A stretch of 64,000 bases of DNA, from positions 5,185,695-5,249,694 of the forward strand of contig NZ_CP126101.1 in the NCBI RefSeq assembly GCF_030123245.1, given 5' to 3'. Source of the stretch: Lysinibacillus pakistanensis (lineage in GTDB: Bacteria > Bacillota > Bacilli > Bacillales_A > Planococcaceae). The notes beneath the pieces are model-generated. The model was given only the letters and a program-made list of their open reading frames with translations, was not told where the DNA came from and did no database searches. How positions within the stretch are numbered: the first letter of the stretch is position 1; every line of letters begins with the position of its first letter. A program made the position numbers and the translations under genes. Positions 1 through 8,035 of this stretch are shown here, piece by piece.

Positions 1-498
1 AAATTTAGAGAGGATTTATATTATCGACTTAATATTATTCCAATCAAAATTCCACCGCTTGAGCAAAGAGTAGAGGATATCATTCCCCTTATTTATCATT
101 TTACGAATAATTTAAACATTAAATATGGATTAAACCGTTCTTTTTCATCTGAAGTGCTTGAAACGTTTGCAAACTATAAATGGCCGGGGAATGTCAGAGA
201 GTTACAGAACATCGTAGAACGAGTTGTTTTAATGAGTCAACATTCAGAGATTACAATGGATGATCTACAAAGGGAATTAAACTTAAACAGCGATAGCAGC
301 ATTCAAGTATCAAATAGCAATGCTTTAATAACTCATCATTTACCGTTAAAGGATCAAATTGAATCGTTTGAGGAAAGTATTATTCGAGAAGCAATTAAAA
401 TTTATCCTAGTATAAGAAAAGCAGCAATTGCATTAAAAATTGATCAGTCCACACTTGTAAGAAAACTACAAAAATATAAAATAGAGAACCATTCTTAA
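1..498 (+). CDS. Sigma-54-dependent transcriptional activator, C-terminal part (5' end outside window)
   Basis: The reading frame is open from base 1, so this is the 3' end of a longer gene and the internal GTG at 154 is not the start. The first residues read FREDLYYRLN, the conserved segment of the sigma-54 AAA+ domain, followed by the WPGNVRELQN motif near the domain end. The last 45 residues form a Fis-type helix-turn-helix (IREAIK..., STLVRKLQKYKI). Proteins of this family bind upstream sites and use ATP to open sigma-54 promoters. The sensory N-terminus is not visible, so the ligand is unknown. It converges on the TRAP operon, which carries a sigma-54 promoter, so it is the probable regulator of that operon (inference). 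Confidence 0.93.
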   Translation, partial: KFREDLYYRLNIIPIKIPPLEQRVEDIIPLIYHFTNNLNIKYGLNRSFSSEVLETFANYKWPGNVRELQNIVERVVLMSQHSEITMDDLQRELNLNSDSSIQVSNSNALITHHLPLKDQIESFEESIIREAIKIYPSIRKAAIALKIDQSTLVRKLQKYKIENHS

Positions 499-555
499 AC
501 CTCCTGTTTTTTATTATAGTAGAAATCTGTCTTTTGTTAGATTTGAAGAGTTAAA

Positions 556-596
556 AAAGTCGATTTGCATCACATTTTTTGTGGCAAATCGACTTT
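556..596. terminator. Bidirectional terminator between activator and TRAP operon
   Basis: Perfect 13-bp arms at 556-568 and 584-596 with a loop containing a T run. It lies between convergent genes and A/T-rich flanks serve both directions. Confidence 0.8.
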
Positions 597-620
597 CTCA
601 TTTTTGGAGGTCAAGTATCA

Positions 621-1913
621 TTATTTACTAGATAATAAGTGTGGTAAAAATAACGTTAATTGAGGCACAAATGTAATGATGCCTAGTAATATTAGTAACG
701 CTACTAAAATAGGGGTTAAATGTTTAAAGGTTTCTTCAAAACGTATATTTGCTACTTTTGCCCCAATAAACAGATTTAATCCCAATGGTGGTGTTAATAG
801 GCCTAACGTCAAGTTAAAGCATACGATCATCCCAAAATGTAATGGATCTACTCCTAAAGGTATAACGATTGGTAATAGTAATGGGACAAATATTAATAAT
901 GCTGCAACAGTTTCAATAAACATTCCTACAACTAATAAGAAAAGGTTAATTAACACTAAAATGATAATCGGATTTGTTGTAAAGCCTGAAATACCATTAG
1001 CTATATATTGTGGCACTTGCTCTAATGTTAAAATTTTACCGAAGAACGTTGCGGTACCAACGAAAATCATGACAGAGCCAGATGTAACGGCAGCTTTTAA
1101 AAATACATCCATTAAATCACTGAATCGTAATTCTTTATAAATGAATATACTTACGATTAAGCTATAAACAACAGCTACTACCGCTGCTTCCGTAGGCGTG
1201 ACAATACCACCATAGATCCCGCCTAAAATAATAATAGGGGCTAATAATCCAAACTTTGCTTCATTTAATGATCGCCAAAAACCTATTTTTTCTTCCTCTG
1301 GTTGTTGGTCCACATAGCCTTCTTTTTTACATACAATATAGTTAATGATGATTAATATTACTGCAATTAATAAACCTGGGACAATACCAGCGATAAATAA
1401 ATCACTAATTGATACCCCTGCCATGATCCCGTAGAAAATAAAGACAATACTTGGTGGTATGATAGGACCGAGGGCACCTGCACTTGCTGTTAATGCTGCA
1501 GCGTATGGTTTCTTATAACCACTGTTAATCATGTGTGGTATCATAATTCCGCCGATACTAGCAACCGTTGCTGCACCTGATCCAGAGATTGCTGCAAAAA
1601 TTAAACTTGCAAGTATTGTAATTAAACCTAAGCTTCCTGTCCAGGAGCCCACCATTGATTTGAAGAAATCAATAAGTCTTCTAGAAATCCCCCCTGTACT
1701 CATTAATTCACCCGCTAAGATGAAAAATGGTACAGCTAATAATGAGAACGAATCATTCGATGTAAATGTCGCTTGAATAAGAAATGAAATAGGTATTGTT
1801 CCTTCAATTAAAACAACAGTTAACGCAGAAATAGCTAAAGCAATTGCAATTGGGATATTTATTAATAGACATAGAATAAATACAATTGTGAGAATTCCAA
1901 TGGCCCCTAACAT
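621..1913 (-). CDS. TRAP transporter large permease, DctM type
   Basis: 430 residues, the usual length for DctM, almost entirely hydrophobic with about twelve predicted membrane segments. Glycine/proline-rich stretches such as SGSGAATVASIGGIMIP and GALGPIIPPSIVFIFYG are typical of the large TRAP subunit. It forms the sodium-coupled translocation channel with the small DctQ subunit. Its start codon overlaps the dctQ stop (TAATG), so the two are translationally coupled. It is the last gene of the VOC-SDR-SDR-dctP-dctQ-dctM operon. The substrate cannot be read from sequence; TRAP systems usually carry carboxylates or sugar acids. Confidence 0.95.
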   Translation of the reverse strand: MLGAIGILTIVFILCLLINIPIAIALAISALTVVLIEGTIPISFLIQATFTSNDSFSLLAVPFFILAGELMSTGGISRRLIDFFKSMVGSWTGSLGLITILASLIFAAISGSGAATVASIGGIMIPHMINSGYKKPYAAALTASAGALGPIIPPSIVFIFYGIMAGVSISDLFIAGIVPGLLIAVILIIINYIVCKKEGYVDQQPEEEKIGFWRSLNEAKFGLLAPIIILGGIYGGIVTPTEAAVVAVVYSLIVSIFIYKELRFSDLMDVFLKAAVTSGSVMIFVGTATFFGKILTLEQVPQYIANGISGFTTNPIIILVLINLFLLVVGMFIETVAALLIFVPLLLPIVIPLGVDPLHFGMIVCFNLTLGLLTPPLGLNLFIGAKVANIRFEETFKHLTPILVALLILLGIITFVPQLTLFLPHLLSSK

Positions 1914-2395
1914 TATTTCTCACCCTCTTTTCTCTTTACAAAAACATCTAATATCTCCACTACAAAAATTCTTATAGCCATTAAAAAATACCCAATTGGA
2001 ATCCCTAAATAGACTACCCCCATTGGTAAATTAAGTGCTGCTGAGGTTGCGTTTTGTTTATATAAATTAAATGCATATTGAAAGCCTAGATACGAAATAT
2101 ATAAACTGAACAGCATCCATACAAAACTACCTATCAAGTTCACATATGGACGAATTTTTTTGGGAATAATCATATTCAATGCTTCTACTCTAATATGTGC
2201 TTTCGTAATGACAGCATAGCTTGCACTAATAAAAACAAACCAAACAAACAAATATCTTGATAGTTCTTCTGCCCAAACAATTGAGGAGTTAAAAACATAT
2301 CTTGAAACCACAGCTGCAAACATGACTAATGTCATAATTAATAGAATTGCAAAGCTAGCATAAGCTTCAATTGGTTTCTTCATAGGCTTCTCCAT
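1913..2395 (-). CDS. TRAP transporter small permease, DctQ type
   Basis: 160 residues with four hydrophobic segments. The WAEELSRYLFVWFVFISAS stretch is the conserved DctQ signature between helices one and two. The protein is the small membrane subunit that pairs with DctM. A strong ribosome binding site (GGGAGGG) precedes the ATG. It sits 81 bases downstream of dctP, with a stem-loop in the gap, and its stop overlaps the start of dctM by one base. Confidence 0.94.
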   Translation of the reverse strand: MEKPMKKPIEAYASFAILLIMTLVMFAAVVSRYVFNSSIVWAEELSRYLFVWFVFISASYAVITKAHIRVEALNMIIPKKIRPYVNLIGSFVWMLFSLYISYLGFQYAFNLYKQNATSAALNLPMGVVYLGIPIGYFLMAIRIFVVEILDVFVKRKEGEK

Positions 2396-2415
2396 TGCTT
2401 GTCCCTCCCTTTGTA

Positions 2416-2447
2416 CCCTTGTAATTCAAAATGTTTCATTACAAGGG
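2416..2447 (-). other. Intercistronic stem-loop between dctP and dctQ
   Basis: Perfect 10-bp arms (2416-2425 and 2438-2447, loop 12 bases). On the minus-strand transcript it follows the binding-protein gene and is not followed by a U run, so it looks like an mRNA-stabilising or attenuating hairpin rather than a full terminator. Such hairpins commonly let the binding protein be made in excess over the permease (inference). Confidence 0.55.
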
Positions 2448-2476
2448 CAATATGTTGAATTTTATTTCTCAGGAAA

Positions 2477-3526
2477 TTATTTCAATTCCCCTAGTAATTT
2501 AATAGCTAAATCATAATTTTCCTGACCAATTGCATCCATGTTTTCTTTGGCAACATTTGATGTTGCTTCTTTAAATTTCTTTCTCTCTTCTTCAGATAAT
2601 TCAACTACATCTACACCTTTATCTTTTAAGCCTTCGATGGCATCTTTTTCAGCTTTCGTTACAAGGTCTATTGCGTATTTTGTATATGAAGCTACAGATT
2701 CATCTAACGTTTTTTTCATATCTTCGCTTAAACCATCATAGAAATCCTTATTTACTAGCACACCATGTAATAATAAAATGTGATTTGTCGCTGTAAAATG
2801 GTTATTTACTTCATAAAAGCGATCTCCGTAAATTAAAGGCGTTGTTGTAGAAACACCATCGATCGTCCCTTGCTGTAACCCTGTAAACACTTCACTATAA
2901 GCCATTGGTGTTGGGTTTGCTTTCATTGACTTCAATGTACTTAAATGTAAATTCGCAGATGAGCTTCTAATCTTTAAACCTTTTAAATCTGATGGTGCCT
3001 TAACAGATGTTTTACCATTTAAAATGCTATAGTAGCCTAAATCAATGAATCCAAGCAGATACATATTTGATTTATCAGCAACTTCTTTCTTTAATAAGTC
3101 ACCATATTCTCCCTCTAGGAAAGTGTAAAACTGTTCACGGCTATCAAATAAAAAAGGTACATCGAAAATATTAAAAGCATTTGCACCAATTGAATTCGCA
3201 ATACCGTATGCTGATGTTGTTGACAATTGAATTGTACCGTTTTGTAATAATTCTGCTGTTGTTTCATCAGAAGTAGTTAAGGTACCACCATTATAAATTT
3301 CAACTTTTACATCACCATTGCCTTTCTCTTCAATGGTATCTTTAAAATTTTCATATCCTAAATTTAAAAAGTTATTGGCATCGACTTGGTTTGCCATTTT
3401 TATCGTAATTGCTTTACCATTCGATGCTGATTCTTTTCCACTGTTGCTTGAACACGCTGCTAAAAATATTAACGACAATGCCATTATTGAAAACATTAAT
3501 TTCTTTAGTACTTTTTTATTTTTCAT
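2477..3526 (-). CDS. TRAP transporter substrate-binding lipoprotein, DctP type
   Basis: 349 residues. The N-terminus is a lipoprotein signal with lipobox FLAAC, Cys25 being the lipidated residue, so the protein is tethered outside the membrane. The body is a DctP/SBP_bac_7 fold: it carries KAPSDLKGLKIRSS and EVFTGLQQGTIDGVSTT, the conserved segments around the ligand-binding arginine and the hinge. It captures the substrate for DctQM. It is followed by a stem-loop and dctQ, and preceded by two dehydrogenase genes on the same strand, so uptake and first oxidation of one compound are probably encoded together. Substrate unknown. Confidence 0.95.
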   Translation of the reverse strand: MKNKKVLKKLMFSIMALSLIFLAACSSNSGKESASNGKAITIKMANQVDANNFLNLGYENFKDTIEEKGNGDVKVEIYNGGTLTTSDETTAELLQNGTIQLSTTSAYGIANSIGANAFNIFDVPFLFDSREQFYTFLEGEYGDLLKKEVADKSNMYLLGFIDLGYYSILNGKTSVKAPSDLKGLKIRSSSANLHLSTLKSMKANPTPMAYSEVFTGLQQGTIDGVSTTTPLIYGDRFYEVNNHFTATNHILLLHGVLVNKDFYDGLSEDMKKTLDESVASYTKYAIDLVTKAEKDAIEGLKDKGVDVVELSEEERKKFKEATSNVAKENMDAIGQENYDLAIKLLGELK

Positions 3527-3595
3527 TGTATAAGCCTCCTACTTTTCACAAAATTAGTTCAATTGATTTGATAATTATTGTTCAATTCTACAGGT

Positions 3596-4354
3596 TTAAA
3601 AATTCATTTTAGATTGTCCACCATCTACATTGATGGTTGCACCAACAATCCAAGAAGCTTTTTCAGACGATAAATAAACGACTACATCTGCAATTTCTTC
3701 TGGTTTACCAAAGCGACCTGCTGGAATATCATTCTTTACAAACTCTTCAATCTTATTAGGATTCTCTCTAGTTAACCTTCCCCAAACGCCACTTTCATGA
3801 TAAACGCTACCAGGCGCAATGCTATTAACCCTTATACCGTATTTAATGACTTCGTGTGCTAACGCTTTCGTGAAACTTATTAATGCTGCTTTTGCATTAT
3901 TGTAGGTTGCCTTGCCTCCACTTTCCCTACCATAAATAGAAGAAATATTAATAATATTGCCACTTCCTCGTTTCTTCATATGTTTAAGGACCAATTTGCT
4001 AAGATGTACACTCGAAAAGTAATTTAATTCAAATGCTTCATAGAAATTCTCCATGGGTGTTTCTAATATACTAGAGCCATTACTTCCCCCTGCATTATTT
4101 ATCAATATATCGATATGATCATGATCTAATATGTATTTTTCAATTAGACCTTCACGCTCATAATTATTCGTAATATCAGATTGATAGGTTGTTACATTTT
4201 TTAACTGCAGTTTGGCTTCATTCAAATGCTCTATAGAACGACCTACAATTGAAACGTTTGCATTTTCTTCTATAAACCTTTTTGCTATTTCCAGTCCAAT
4301 ACCTTTTGAACCACCAATAATCAATACATTTTTTCTAGCTAGATTCAACTCCAT
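3596..4354 (-). CDS. Short-chain dehydrogenase/reductase (first of two, 3' copy)
   Basis: Classical SDR. The nucleotide-binding motif is GGSKGIG near the N-terminus, NNAG follows around residue 85, and the catalytic YxxxK is present as YNNAK with an upstream active-site serine (ISSIYG). About 252 residues, normal for the family. The ATG at 4354 is preferred because AAAGTGAG lies seven bases upstream; an in-frame GTG at 4366 would leave no spacing for a binding site. Probably NAD(P)-dependent oxidation or reduction of a hydroxyl on the compound imported by the TRAP system. The family alone does not fix the substrate. Confidence 0.92.
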   Translation of the reverse strand: MELNLARKNVLIIGGSKGIGLEIAKRFIEENANVSIVGRSIEHLNEAKLQLKNVTTYQSDITNNYEREGLIEKYILDHDHIDILINNAGGSNGSSILETPMENFYEAFELNYFSSVHLSKLVLKHMKKRGSGNIINISSIYGRESGGKATYNNAKAALISFTKALAHEVIKYGIRVNSIAPGSVYHESGVWGRLTRENPNKIEEFVKNDIPAGRFGKPEEIADVVVYLSSEKASWIVGATINVDGGQSKMNF

Positions 4355-4398
4355 ATTATTGCTCACTTTCTTGGGATTATCGTTTAACCACCGAACTT

Positions 4399-5151
4399 TT
4401 ATCTTCCTAAAAACCCACCGTCTACCGGTAAGAGGATGCCATTGATATAGTTTGATTTATCTGAGCATAAAAATTGTAAAGCACCTGCTAATTCATTCGG
4501 CTCGCCAAAGCGTCCAGCAGGTATACGGCTAATTAGTGATTGATATCTTGACTCATCTTCAAGAATAAATTGATTTAATGCTGTATTATAATATCCAGGA
4601 GCAATTGCATTTACATTAATACCCTTTTTGGCCCATTCATTGGATAATGATTTTGTCAGTTGGGCAACCGCCCCTTTACTTGCAGAATAGGCAGATGCAT
4701 TATAACCACCCTGTACAGCTAATACAGATGCAATATTGACTATTTTCCCAGCGCCCTTTTTCAACATTTCATGATATGCTAGTCTACTTAATTCGAATAT
4801 TGCAGTAACATTAACATCAATGATTTTTTGGAAGTCCTCAATTGGTAAATCAATCGCAGGCATCGGTTTATGGATTCCGGCATTATTTACAAGAATATCT
4901 AACTCCCCACCTAATAGTTGGACTGCTACATGGAATACTTCAGGAATTTTCTCTAGGTTCGATAGATCAGCTCGTACCCCGTATACAGAAAATCCTTCGT
5001 TCTGCATATCTTTAGCAATCTTCTCTACATCATTGGAGTAATCAATAATGCAAACCTCAACACCATATTCACAAAGCCCCTTTACCATTGCTAACCCGAG
5101 ACCTTGAACGCCACCTGTAAGTATTGCTTTTTTACCTTGTAAACTTTGCAT
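4399..5151 (-). CDS. Short-chain dehydrogenase/reductase (second, 5' copy)
   Basis: Classical SDR of about 250 residues with TGGVQGLG cofactor motif, NNAG, and catalytic YSASK. It resembles gluconate 5-dehydrogenase or 2-deoxygluconate dehydrogenase-like SDRs in general layout, but this is not decisive. GAGGGTGG just upstream favours the ATG at 5151 over the in-frame GTG at 5160. It lies 21 to 30 bases after the VOC gene and 32 to 45 bases before the second SDR, so all three are one transcript. Two different SDRs side by side suggest sequential or epimerising redox steps (inference). Confidence 0.92.
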   Translation of the reverse strand: MQSLQGKKAILTGGVQGLGLAMVKGLCEYGVEVCIIDYSNDVEKIAKDMQNEGFSVYGVRADLSNLEKIPEVFHVAVQLLGGELDILVNNAGIHKPMPAIDLPIEDFQKIIDVNVTAIFELSRLAYHEMLKKGAGKIVNIASVLAVQGGYNASAYSASKGAVAQLTKSLSNEWAKKGINVNAIAPGYYNTALNQFILEDESRYQSLISRIPAGRFGEPNELAGALQFLCSDKSNYINGILLPVDGGFLGR

Positions 5152-5181
5152 AGATTCCACCCTCTACTGAATTCGCTTTCA

Positions 5182-5640
5182 TTAATTTGTACTCTTTTCC
5201 ATCAGCTCAATAATATATCCATCCGGATCATACATATAAATAGCTTTTGATCCCTTATTTGCACCTAATGTAATTTCTACAATTTTTTTAGATCTAAATT
5301 GAACTCCAGACAATTTTAGATACTCGTACATTTCTTCTATTCCTTCAACCTTTAGACAAATATGTCCCGATCCATAATCGCATGGACGAACATTGCCTGG
5401 ATATCTTTCCATACCTACATACTCAAGTAACTCTATTTCATTCCCTCCTGGAATTCTAATAAATGCAATTTTGACCTCTTGTAAATTGACAAGTTCAACT
5501 ATGTCTGAAATATATTCATTACTTGAAATTTGTCTCGAAATTAATTCTAAACCTAACTTATTTACATAAAAATCTAAAGAAATCTCTAAATCCTTTACTG
5601 TTATTCCACTATGGATAAAACCTGTGACTTTCCCCTTCAC
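5182..5640 (-). CDS. VOC (glyoxalase/dioxygenase superfamily) protein
   Basis: 152 residues with two beta-alpha-beta-beta-beta modules typical of the vicinal oxygen chelate fold: GFIHSGITVKDLEISLDFY at the start and the YDPDGYIIELME end strand that usually holds a metal-binding glutamate. Histidines in GFIHSG and GSGHICLKV are likely metal ligands. First gene of the TRAP operon. The start is GTG at 5640, seven bases after a very strong AAAGGGGGG site. Likely an isomerase, epimerase or ring-opening step on the imported compound; the reaction is not known. Confidence 0.9.
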   Translation of the reverse strand: MKGKVTGFIHSGITVKDLEISLDFYVNKLGLELISRQISSNEYISDIVELVNLQEVKIAFIRIPGGNEIELLEYVGMERYPGNVRPCDYGSGHICLKVEGIEEMYEYLKLSGVQFRSKKIVEITLGANKGSKAIYMYDPDGYIIELMEKSTN

Positions 5641-5673
5641 ATTTATCCCCCCTTTCGCTTCACTTTTATATCA

Positions 5674-5689
5674 TGCAAAAATCGTGCCA
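5674..5689 (-). promoter_or_regulatory. Sigma-54 (-24/-12) promoter of the VOC-SDR-SDR-TRAP operon
   Basis: On the minus strand the sequence is TGGCACGATTTTTGCA, matching the TGGCAC-N5-TTGC consensus, with GG and GC exactly ten bases apart. Transcription should begin near 5663, about 23 bases before the VOC start codon. The partial sigma-54 activator at the left edge is the obvious partner. Confidence 0.9.
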
Positions 5690-5758
5690 ATTTTAAACCG
5701 CGATGAATAGTTAGTAAATTTAGATTAATAACACAGATGTCCCATAAAAATATTTGCA

Positions 5759-5782
5759 AAAAATCATCACTTGATGATTTTT
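5759..5782. promoter_or_regulatory. Palindrome, probable activator binding site (UAS)
   Basis: Two perfect 11-base arms (AAAAATCATCA and its complement) separated by CT, centred about 100 bases upstream of the predicted sigma-54 start. This spacing suits an enhancer-type site for the Fis-domain activator. A looser half site (AACATCATTTC) follows at about 5783-5793. Confidence 0.6.
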
Positions 5783-5872
5783 AACATCATTTCATTTTAG
5801 GGCTTTCCAATTTGTATTTCCTAGAAATTTTTAAGGACTCATTTAGCGTAGATTTAGGTAAATGATTGGTTC

Positions 5873-5902
5873 TTGACAAAAGGGAGCTTCATATACTTTA
5901 AT
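5873..5902 (+). promoter_or_regulatory. Sigma-A-type promoter for the bactofilin-like gene
   Basis: Perfect -35 TTGACA at 5873-5878 and -10 TTTAAT at 5897-5902 with an 18-base spacer. The -10 box is the first part of an 18-bp inverted repeat. Confidence 0.55.
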
Positions 5903-5941
5903 TAATATATATTTTAATAATTGAAATATATATTAATTAAA
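5897..5941. promoter_or_regulatory. 18-bp perfect inverted repeat overlapping promoter and start region
   Basis: Arms 5897-5914 and 5924-5941, entirely A/T, nine-base loop. It spans the -10 element and predicted transcription start, so it could be an operator for a repressor, or a leader hairpin. It ends eight bases before the ribosome binding site of the next gene. The rest of the 5641-5961 gap holds the sigma-54 promoter and palindrome listed separately. Confidence 0.5.
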
Positions 5942-5961
5942 TTAAAATGAGGTGAATATTT

Positions 5962-6621
5962 TTGATTCAAAAACTCCGCACTGTAACCCTTACTAATGGC
6001 AACATTAAAGACTTAGCTACAGACTGTGAGCAATTAAATATTCGGGGAGCTGTTGCTTTACATCAAGAAATACGACTGAAAAAAATCTCAGCACATGGAC
6101 ATAGTTCTTTTCATTCCCCTGTAACAGCACAGATTTTAAACAGTTCAGGATCATGCAGATTAAAGGATTATTGTGATATAAACGAAATTACGAGTGCTGG
6201 TAGCTTTAAGCTGAACAATGGAAAAGTAATAAAGCTAAATAGCTCTGGAAAGTTAACTATTGAACACAGTTTAGAGGCCGAATCTGTAGATGTAATTGGT
6301 ATAGTGAAAGCAGCAAAAATAAATGCTAAAAGTTTCGCTTTAAAATTGTCTGGTGAAAGTGAGATTAAAGAACTACGTGCTGATGATATTCGGATAGGTA
6401 AGGATAATATTTCCATACTTCCGTTATTAAAGAAAAAGTTAAATTGTAATTGTCTAAAGGGGAAAATTGTACATCTGTCGTATACGCACGCAGAAATAGT
6501 GGATGGAGACGTTGTCAATGTAGGGAAGAATTGTAGAATCAAAATACTTTATTATACGGAAAGCTATTCAATTGCTCCAAATTCAAAAGTGCAAAAAATT
6601 ATACGGAGGGAAAAAGAATGA
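5962..6621 (+). CDS. Bactofilin-like / polymer-forming repeat protein
   Basis: 219 residues without signal peptide or membrane segment. The middle part shows regularly spaced short strands with alternating hydrophobic residues (for example EITSAGSFKLNNGKVIKLNSSGKLTIE), suggesting a right-handed beta-helix like bactofilins and Bacillus YhbE/YhbF. The C-terminus is basic. The start is TTG at 5962, seven bases after GAGGTG. It overlaps the next gene by four bases (ATGA). A scaffold role near the membrane is inferred from the fold and from the coupled membrane protein. Family assignment is by pattern, not by close identity. Confidence 0.65.
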   Translation: MIQKLRTVTLTNGNIKDLATDCEQLNIRGAVALHQEIRLKKISAHGHSSFHSPVTAQILNSSGSCRLKDYCDINEITSAGSFKLNNGKVIKLNSSGKLTIEHSLEAESVDVIGIVKAAKINAKSFALKLSGESEIKELRADDIRIGKDNISILPLLKKKLNCNCLKGKIVHLSYTHAEIVDGDVVNVGKNCRIKILYYTESYSIAPNSKVQKIIRREKE

Positions 6622-6899
6622 CATTTATAAAAATTATACAAAGCTTTTTTTGCTCATTAGCCCTCCTTGTATTAGTAATCCTTTACGCTGGCTTGATTTT
6701 AAGTGCATTATTATCAATAGTAGGTGGCCTCTTACGAACAATTGGTCTTGAACAAATCAGGATGAGCCTGTGGAGTGGCGTTGACCTTCCAGTCGCTTTC
6801 AGTATTCCTCTAGCCCTTGTCGTAGCTCTACTGCTTTTCTTTTGTTCAATGTATGTCAAACGCTCTATCCAATTCTGTTTATCGAAGCTTAAATTTTAA
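6618..6899 (+). CDS. Small two-helix membrane protein, partner of bactofilin-like protein
   Basis: 93 residues with two hydrophobic segments (about 10-32 and 58-80), a short polar loop between them and a basic C-terminal tail. The ATG overlaps the stop of the upstream gene (ATGA), so translation is coupled. I do not recognise a family. It may anchor the polymer-forming protein to the membrane (inference). Confidence 0.75.
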   Translation: MTFIKIIQSFFCSLALLVLVILYAGLILSALLSIVGGLLRTIGLEQIRMSLWSGVDLPVAFSIPLALVVALLLFFCSMYVKRSIQFCLSKLKF

Positions 6900-6904
6900 A
6901 ATAA

Positions 6905-6944
6905 AGAAGCCCATCTTTTGTTTGATAATAAAAGATGGGCTTCT
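6905..6944. terminator. Bidirectional terminator
   Basis: Perfect 15-bp arms 6905-6919 and 6930-6944 (AGAAGCCCATC core) between convergent genes. The T-rich tract lies on the minus-strand side, so it also ends the ankyrin gene transcript. Confidence 0.8.
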
Positions 6945-6958
6945 AAGAATTTATAAAT

Positions 6959-8035
6959 CTACAGCTCTCCTTCAAGAAAATTGATCACGTATGTTCCAGG
7001 ATTTACAAGAAATTCTTTAAAGCTACACAAATCAGCATATTCTTGATGCTCCACATCATAACAGCCAAGTTGCTTTTTCCTTGGATTCCATACGATTTGT
7101 AAATCGGAATAATTGTCTACATATGCAGACAAACGTAGTAGCGTTTGACGGCCAACCTTCATTTCAATGGTGTCTGTAAGTGTGAAAAAGTCGATATATC
7201 TGATGTCGTAATCATTGGTATCTAGCTCTAGTCGTAGCTCTTCTCCTGTAAGAAAGCTAATCAGTTCATCACTCAACTTATATTTCTTTACCTCATACTT
7301 TTTATTCTCTAAATCATGAAGCATGGCTGGCTCCAATGCTTTCAAATAGTCAGCCAAAATAGTATTTTTAAGGCCCACCGCAATCGTATATGGACGCTCG
7401 CCATCCTTTTCTGCTAAAGTAACGTTTGCGCCACGCTCAACCAAGTATTTCACCATTGTTAGATTCCCCATTCGTGTTGCCACAGTTAATGGGGTTGCTT
7501 GATAAGGATAAACCATATCTGGCTTATTATAATTAATGTCCACTCCTTGATCGAGTAAATATGTAACTGTCTTCATGTCATGATTCGACACAGCCTGACG
7601 TAATACTGGACCACCGTACTGTCTTATATCCAGACCTAGCTCATGAATGAGTGGAATATTTTTTTTATTACCATAGTAGGCCTGTGAATAGGCGCCGGAC
7701 CCGACCTGATTAAGTATGTCAAGCTTCGCTCCATGCTTTACAATATAACGCACTACATCTTCTTTACAATAACGAACAGCTACCAAAAAGGCAGAATTAT
7801 TTTTAACATTCAAATTGACACCATGCTCTACTAGCAGCCCTATCACATTCAGTCTCTGCAACCTTAGCGACAAATCTAATGGACTTAATGAGATATATTG
7901 ACTTAATATAATGTCCTTTTCAATATCCCAGCCTCCTTCTATGGCAAGCAATAAAGCTGGAACATTTCCGTTGTATATATGCATTGCCATTTCTGGTAGT
8001 TCATGAAATTTACCGATATTTTTTAGATTAATCAT
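6959..8035 (-). CDS. Ankyrin-repeat protein with distinct C-terminal domain
   Basis: 358 residues, no signal peptide. Ankyrin repeats run from about residue 20 to 235; clear ones are NVIGLLVEHGVNLNVKN, DVVRYIVKHGAKLD, TVTYLLDQGVDIN and TMVKYLVERGANVTLAEKDG. After residue 260 there is a separate beta-rich domain (DFFTLTDTIEMKVGRQTLLRLS...WNPRKKQLGCYDVEH) reminiscent of SMI1/KNR4-like (SUKH) folds. Such combinations are often intracellular binding or toxin-immunity proteins, but no toxin gene lies nearby. AAAGGAATGG supports the ATG at 8035. Function unknown. Confidence 0.85.
   Translation of the reverse strand: MINLKNIGKFHELPEMAMHIYNGNVPALLLAIEGGWDIEKDIILSQYISLSPLDLSLRLQRLNVIGLLVEHGVNLNVKNNSAFLVAVRYCKEDVVRYIVKHGAKLDILNQVGSGAYSQAYYGNKKNIPLIHELGLDIRQYGGPVLRQAVSNHDMKTVTYLLDQGVDINYNKPDMVYPYQATPLTVATRMGNLTMVKYLVERGANVTLAEKDGERPYTIAVGLKNTILADYLKALEPAMLHDLENKKYEVKKYKLSDELISFLTGEELRLELDTNDYDIRYIDFFTLTDTIEMKVGRQTLLRLSAYVDNYSDLQIVWNPRKKQLGCYDVEHQEYADLCSFKEFLVNPGTYVINFLEGEL

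Noticed and set aside
154..498. 114-residue frame starting at GTG 154
   Set aside because: The frame is open to base 1 and encodes conserved sigma-54 activator sequence before 154, so GTG 154 is internal.
676..1140. Plus-strand frame over dctM
   Set aside because: Antisense shadow of a well-supported TRAP permease gene.
2464..2477. ATTTCTCAGGAAAT as a Noc site
   Set aside because: Two mismatches, one in the centre, in an A/T-rich gene end; not distinguishable from chance.
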